This document shows positions 33,865-35,865 of a stretch of DNA of 35,865 nucleotides, piece after piece (position 1 is the stretch's first letter; each line of letters opens with the position of its first letter). The translations under genes and the position numbers were made by a program. The stretch covers positions 1-35,865 of the forward strand of contig JAHJAO010000032.1 in NCBI GenBank assembly GCA_018813905.1, given 5' to 3'. Source of the DNA: Candidatus Omnitrophota bacterium. Lineage in GTDB: Bacteria; Omnitrophota; Gorgyraeia; B26-G9. The notes under the pieces were generated by a model, which saw nothing but the letters and a program-made list of their open reading frames with translations, had not been told where the DNA came from and made no database searches.

Positions 33865-34941
33865 TTACGCTGTATGCCCCAAATAGTAATTATAGGTTAA
33901 ACGGATGCCGGATTTCAACTCGGTCCTGGCTACCCATCCTAAAGAAGACATCCTGTCTACATTCAGGAGTTTTCGTGGAGTCCCATCTGGCTTGGTTAAA
34001 TCGAATCTGATTTCTCCCTTGAAACCCACTATATCTTTTATAATTTTGCCCATATCTTTAATTTTCATATCCTTTCCAAGACCAATATTTACAAATTCTC
34101 CAATATCACTGGAATCGTATTTATTCATCAAAAATATACAAGCGTCTGCAAGGTCATCCGAATATAGGAACTCCCGATAAGGCTCTCCTGTGCCCCAAAT
34201 AACCACGGCATCTTTGTAAATACCAAAACTAGCCAGATGCGCGTTTAAAAGCTTAACCGCAACCTTAACATTATTTTTTTTGACTGCCGGATAATTACCA
34301 AATTTATTTAAATCATTTAAAATTGCATGGTATTTCTTTTCTAAAAGAAGTTTGGCTAAATGGAATTTACGAATCAACGCGGGAAGCGCATGGCCGGTCT
34401 TTAAATCAAAATTATCGCCTTTACCGTATAGATTTGTCGGCATAACCGATATAAAGTTAGTCTTGTATTGAAAATTATAATACCGGCATAATTTTATTGC
34501 CGCAATTTTTGCTATAGCATAAGACTCATTAGTTGGCTCTAATGGACCGGAAAGCAGATACTCTTCTTTTAACGGCTGCGGCGCTAATTTAGGGTAAATA
34601 CAGGATGATCCCAAGTTTAAAAGCTTTTTTACCCCAAATTTATAAGCCAAATTTATTACATTAGCGACTATCATAATATTATCATAAATAAATTCGGCTT
34701 TATAAGTATCATTAGCATATATCCCCCCAACTTTACCAGCAGCTAAAAATACATACTGGGGACGCTCTTTAGCAAAGAACTTCTCAACATCAAGCTGCCG
34801 CCTTAAATCTAAAACGCCGCTGGGTCTTACTATTATATTTTTATACCTTTTTGCCTGTAACTGCCTTATTAAAGCAGAACCTACCAACCCCGCATGCCCA
34901 GCAACATATATCTTGGAATCTCTATCCATATCTCTTTTCAT
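33865..34941 (-). CDS. fcl: GDP-L-fucose synthase (Fcl/WcaG), long variant
   Basis: A 358-residue SDR. G-H-A-G-L-V-G is at 15-21, L-G-S-S-C-I-Y-P at 110-117, S-Y-A-I-A-K at 140-145 and the catalytic His in T-G-H-A-L-P-A-L at about 184. It carries out 3,5-epimerisation and 4-reduction of GDP-4-keto-6-deoxymannose to GDP-L-fucose. About 45 residues (roughly 200-243, charged, helix-like) are inserted before V-I-W-G-T-G-E-P-Y-R-E-F. I recall such an insert in one Fcl subgroup, so it is not a defect. It is the better GDP-fucose-synthase candidate for the GT10 enzyme. ATG 34941 is used; ATG 34929 is also possible. Confidence 0.88.
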   Translation of the reverse strand: MKRDMDRDSKIYVAGHAGLVGSALIRQLQAKRYKNIIVRPSGVLDLRRQLDVEKFFAKERPQYVFLAAGKVGGIYANDTYKAEFIYDNIMIVANVINLAYKFGVKKLLNLGSSCIYPKLAPQPLKEEYLLSGPLEPTNESYAIAKIAAIKLCRYYNFQYKTNFISVMPTNLYGKGDNFDLKTGHALPALIRKFHLAKLLLEKKYHAILNDLNKFGNYPAVKKNNVKVAVKLLNAHLASFGIYKDAVVIWGTGEPYREFLYSDDLADACIFLMNKYDSSDIGEFVNIGLGKDMKIKDMGKIIKDIVGFKGEIRFDLTKPDGTPRKLLNVDRMSSLGWVARTELKSGIRLTYNYYLGHTA

Positions 34942-35248
34942 CTGTAGCTCTCAACAATTCTTTCATATAGAAAGAAATCATGATCTGTTAAGTTAAAATC
35001 TTTCCGGGTCGTAGCTGCCACTTTTACTCTTCTTTTTATGTTTTATATAATCCTGCATAAAAGCAATAAAAATTACCAATATTAATCCTATATTAACGGC
35101 AATAACAATTATTAATTTTTTATTTGGTCTAATAGGAGCGGCGGGGAGTATCGCTGGCTTAATAATTTCATAATTCTTAGAATTTGACATTTTATCTTTT
35201 AAGAAAAATATTTTGTCTATTAATAGATCGTAAATATACACATGAATC

Positions 35249-35391
35249 GCTAGTATATCCTTTGTTGATTTAGGATTAACTCTCTCTTGGCTACTAAACT
35301 TTCGTATCAACTCATCAACCTCGATTTTTTCTTTGACAAGCTCTTTAATCTGCTTTTTTAGCAATTCAATTCTTGCATTATATATATCTCC
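35249..35391. repeat. Tandem repeat copy 2 (C-terminal unit) in the Wzz-like coil
   Basis: Near-identical to 35402-35544, with a 153-nt period (exactly 51 codons). It encodes the second G-D-I-Y-N-A-R-I-E-L unit through K-S-T-K-D-I-L-A. The few differences include L for I at residue 11 of the unit and S for L before T-K-D-I-L-A. Confidence 0.95.
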
Positions 35392-35401
35392 ATAATTCTT
35401 A

Positions 35402-35544
35402 GCTAGTATGTCCTTGGTTAATTTAGGATTAACTCTCTCTTGGCTACTAAACTTTCGTATCAACTCATCAACCTCGATTTTTTCTTTGACAAGCTCTTTA
35501 ATCTGCTTTTTTATCAATTCAATTCTTGCATTATATATATCTCC
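35402..35544. repeat. Tandem repeat copy 1 (N-terminal unit) in the Wzz-like coil
   Basis: About 143 nt matches 35249-35391 almost base for base, separated by a 10-nt spacer, so the period is 153 nt and the duplication keeps frame. The encoded unit is charged and heptad-like (K-K-Q-I-K-E-L-V-K-E-K-I-E-V-D-E-L-I), as expected for Wzz periplasmic helices. Confidence 0.95.
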
Positions 35545-35865
35545 CCCTTCAATAACAAAACTATTAGCAACAGCATTAGCAATTTCAAGAATTTTATGAG
35601 GATCAACACCAGTCACCTTAACTTTCAAAAAATCTGGTTGTCCATTTATTTACGCTGCCTTAATCTTGATATCAAGAGAATTAGGGTTAATATTAAGATT
35701 ATCTAAAACAGTATTTAATTTCTTATTGTTTTATATATTCGCTATCGCTTCGTTTTTATTTACCAAATATTCTGAAACGTAGCCTATTCTAACTATAGCT
35801 GTCGTTTCATAAATTTTAGGCAAAAAGAAAGCCAAACAAGATGCAACAGCTAGAGTTATGATAAT

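Larger units (their letters stand above)
34993..35865 (-). pseudogene. Wzz/chain-length-determinant-like gene, interrupted by two stops and open at the right edge
   Basis: Reading leftwards from the edge, one frame gives the end of a first membrane helix (L-A-V-A-S-C-L-A-F-F-L-P), then Y-E-T-T-A-I-V-R-I-G, then TAA at 35733-35731. Further on, L-N-I-N-P-N-S-L-D-I-K leads to a second TAA at 35652-35650. The same frame then resumes F-L-K-V-K-V-T-G-V-D-P-H-K-I-L-E-I-A-N-A, the conserved Wzz segment, followed by a long coiled coil. The C-terminal helix (about the last 45 residues) follows P-A-A-P-I-R-P-N-K-K. So the whole Wzz plan is there with two nonsense codons. A TTG at 35628 could start a 211-residue remnant with no first membrane helix. 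A 51-codon tandem duplication lies in the coil. TAA is an ordinary stop elsewhere in the window, so recoding is unlikely. Confidence 0.75.

Noticed and set aside
35650-35733. Reassignment of TAA to a sense codon
   Set aside because: TAA ends many intact genes in the window (for example 33865-33867 and 31697-31699), so recoding is not supported.
1-35865. CRISPR arrays, tRNA or rRNA genes, intact insertion sequences
   Set aside because: No repeat-spacer series, cloverleaf-like segment, rRNA sequence or transposase motif was seen on either strand. The only strong direct repeat is the Wzz duplication.

Overview
The window is one long polysaccharide (O-antigen, capsule or exopolysaccharide-type) biosynthesis locus. 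Apart from a short plus-strand fragment at the far left, every gene I can support is on the minus strand, so transcription runs from the right edge to the left. Spacing is tight: 1-40 nt gaps, ATGA overlaps and Shine-Dalgarno (SD) sites such as AAGGAG or GGAG. I see no convincing internal terminator. The DNA is AT-rich. Wzz-like and Wzx-like proteins, CDP- and GDP-sugar enzymes and SD-led genes point to a Gram-negative-type bacterium, probably uncultured. I cannot assign a phylum from sequence alone.

Right part (26667-35865): a Wzz-like chain-length gene runs off the right edge and is broken by two in-frame TAA codons; it also carries a 51-codon tandem duplication. Next come a GDP-L-fucose synthase (long variant) and a UDP-galactopyranose-mutase-like flavoprotein. 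These are followed by five genes in a row: glucose-1-phosphate cytidylyltransferase, CDP-glucose 4,6-dehydratase, an SDR reductase, a ThDP-dependent acetolactate-synthase-like enzyme and the PLP/Fe-S 3-dehydrase RfbH/DdhC. This set matches the enzymology of yersiniose-type branched 3,6-dideoxyhexoses (acetyl transfer from pyruvate to a CDP-3,6-dideoxy-4-ketohexose, then reduction). It is the best candidate for unusual chemistry here.

Middle (22322-26665): an Fcl/ColC-like SDR and a ColD-like PLP 3-dehydratase (Lys replaced by His) form a possible GDP-colitose pair. Short gene remnants at both ends suggest a swapped-in cassette. A 644-residue radical SAM protein with a probable B12-binding domain follows.

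Assembly block (8378-22282): a GT10 fucosyltransferase-like protein, a CgeB-like GT, several GT2 and GT4 glycosyltransferases, a Wzx flippase, a DUF2304 plus DPM-type GT2 pair, an FkbM and a class I methyltransferase, and two paralogous multi-span membrane proteins with an N-terminal E-M-P-D-E motif (GT-C or polymerase candidates).

Left part (1-8351): a second B12-type radical SAM enzyme, a WbiB-like dTDP-sugar epimerase with a Cys-rich insert, more GT2 genes, a radical SAM/SPASM protein and several decayed genes: an SDR with an internal deletion, a radical SAM/SPASM relic and manC cut off after about 170 residues where it meets an unrelated plus-strand reading frame. That last join is either a real rearrangement or an assembly chimera.

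Taken together the locus makes NDP-sugars from GDP, CDP and probably dTDP donors, builds a repeat unit on a lipid carrier, decorates it (methylation, radical SAM chemistry) and flips it. An initiating phosphoglycosyltransferase, gmd, rmlABCD, the DdhD/E3 reductase and an unambiguous Wzy are not in the window.
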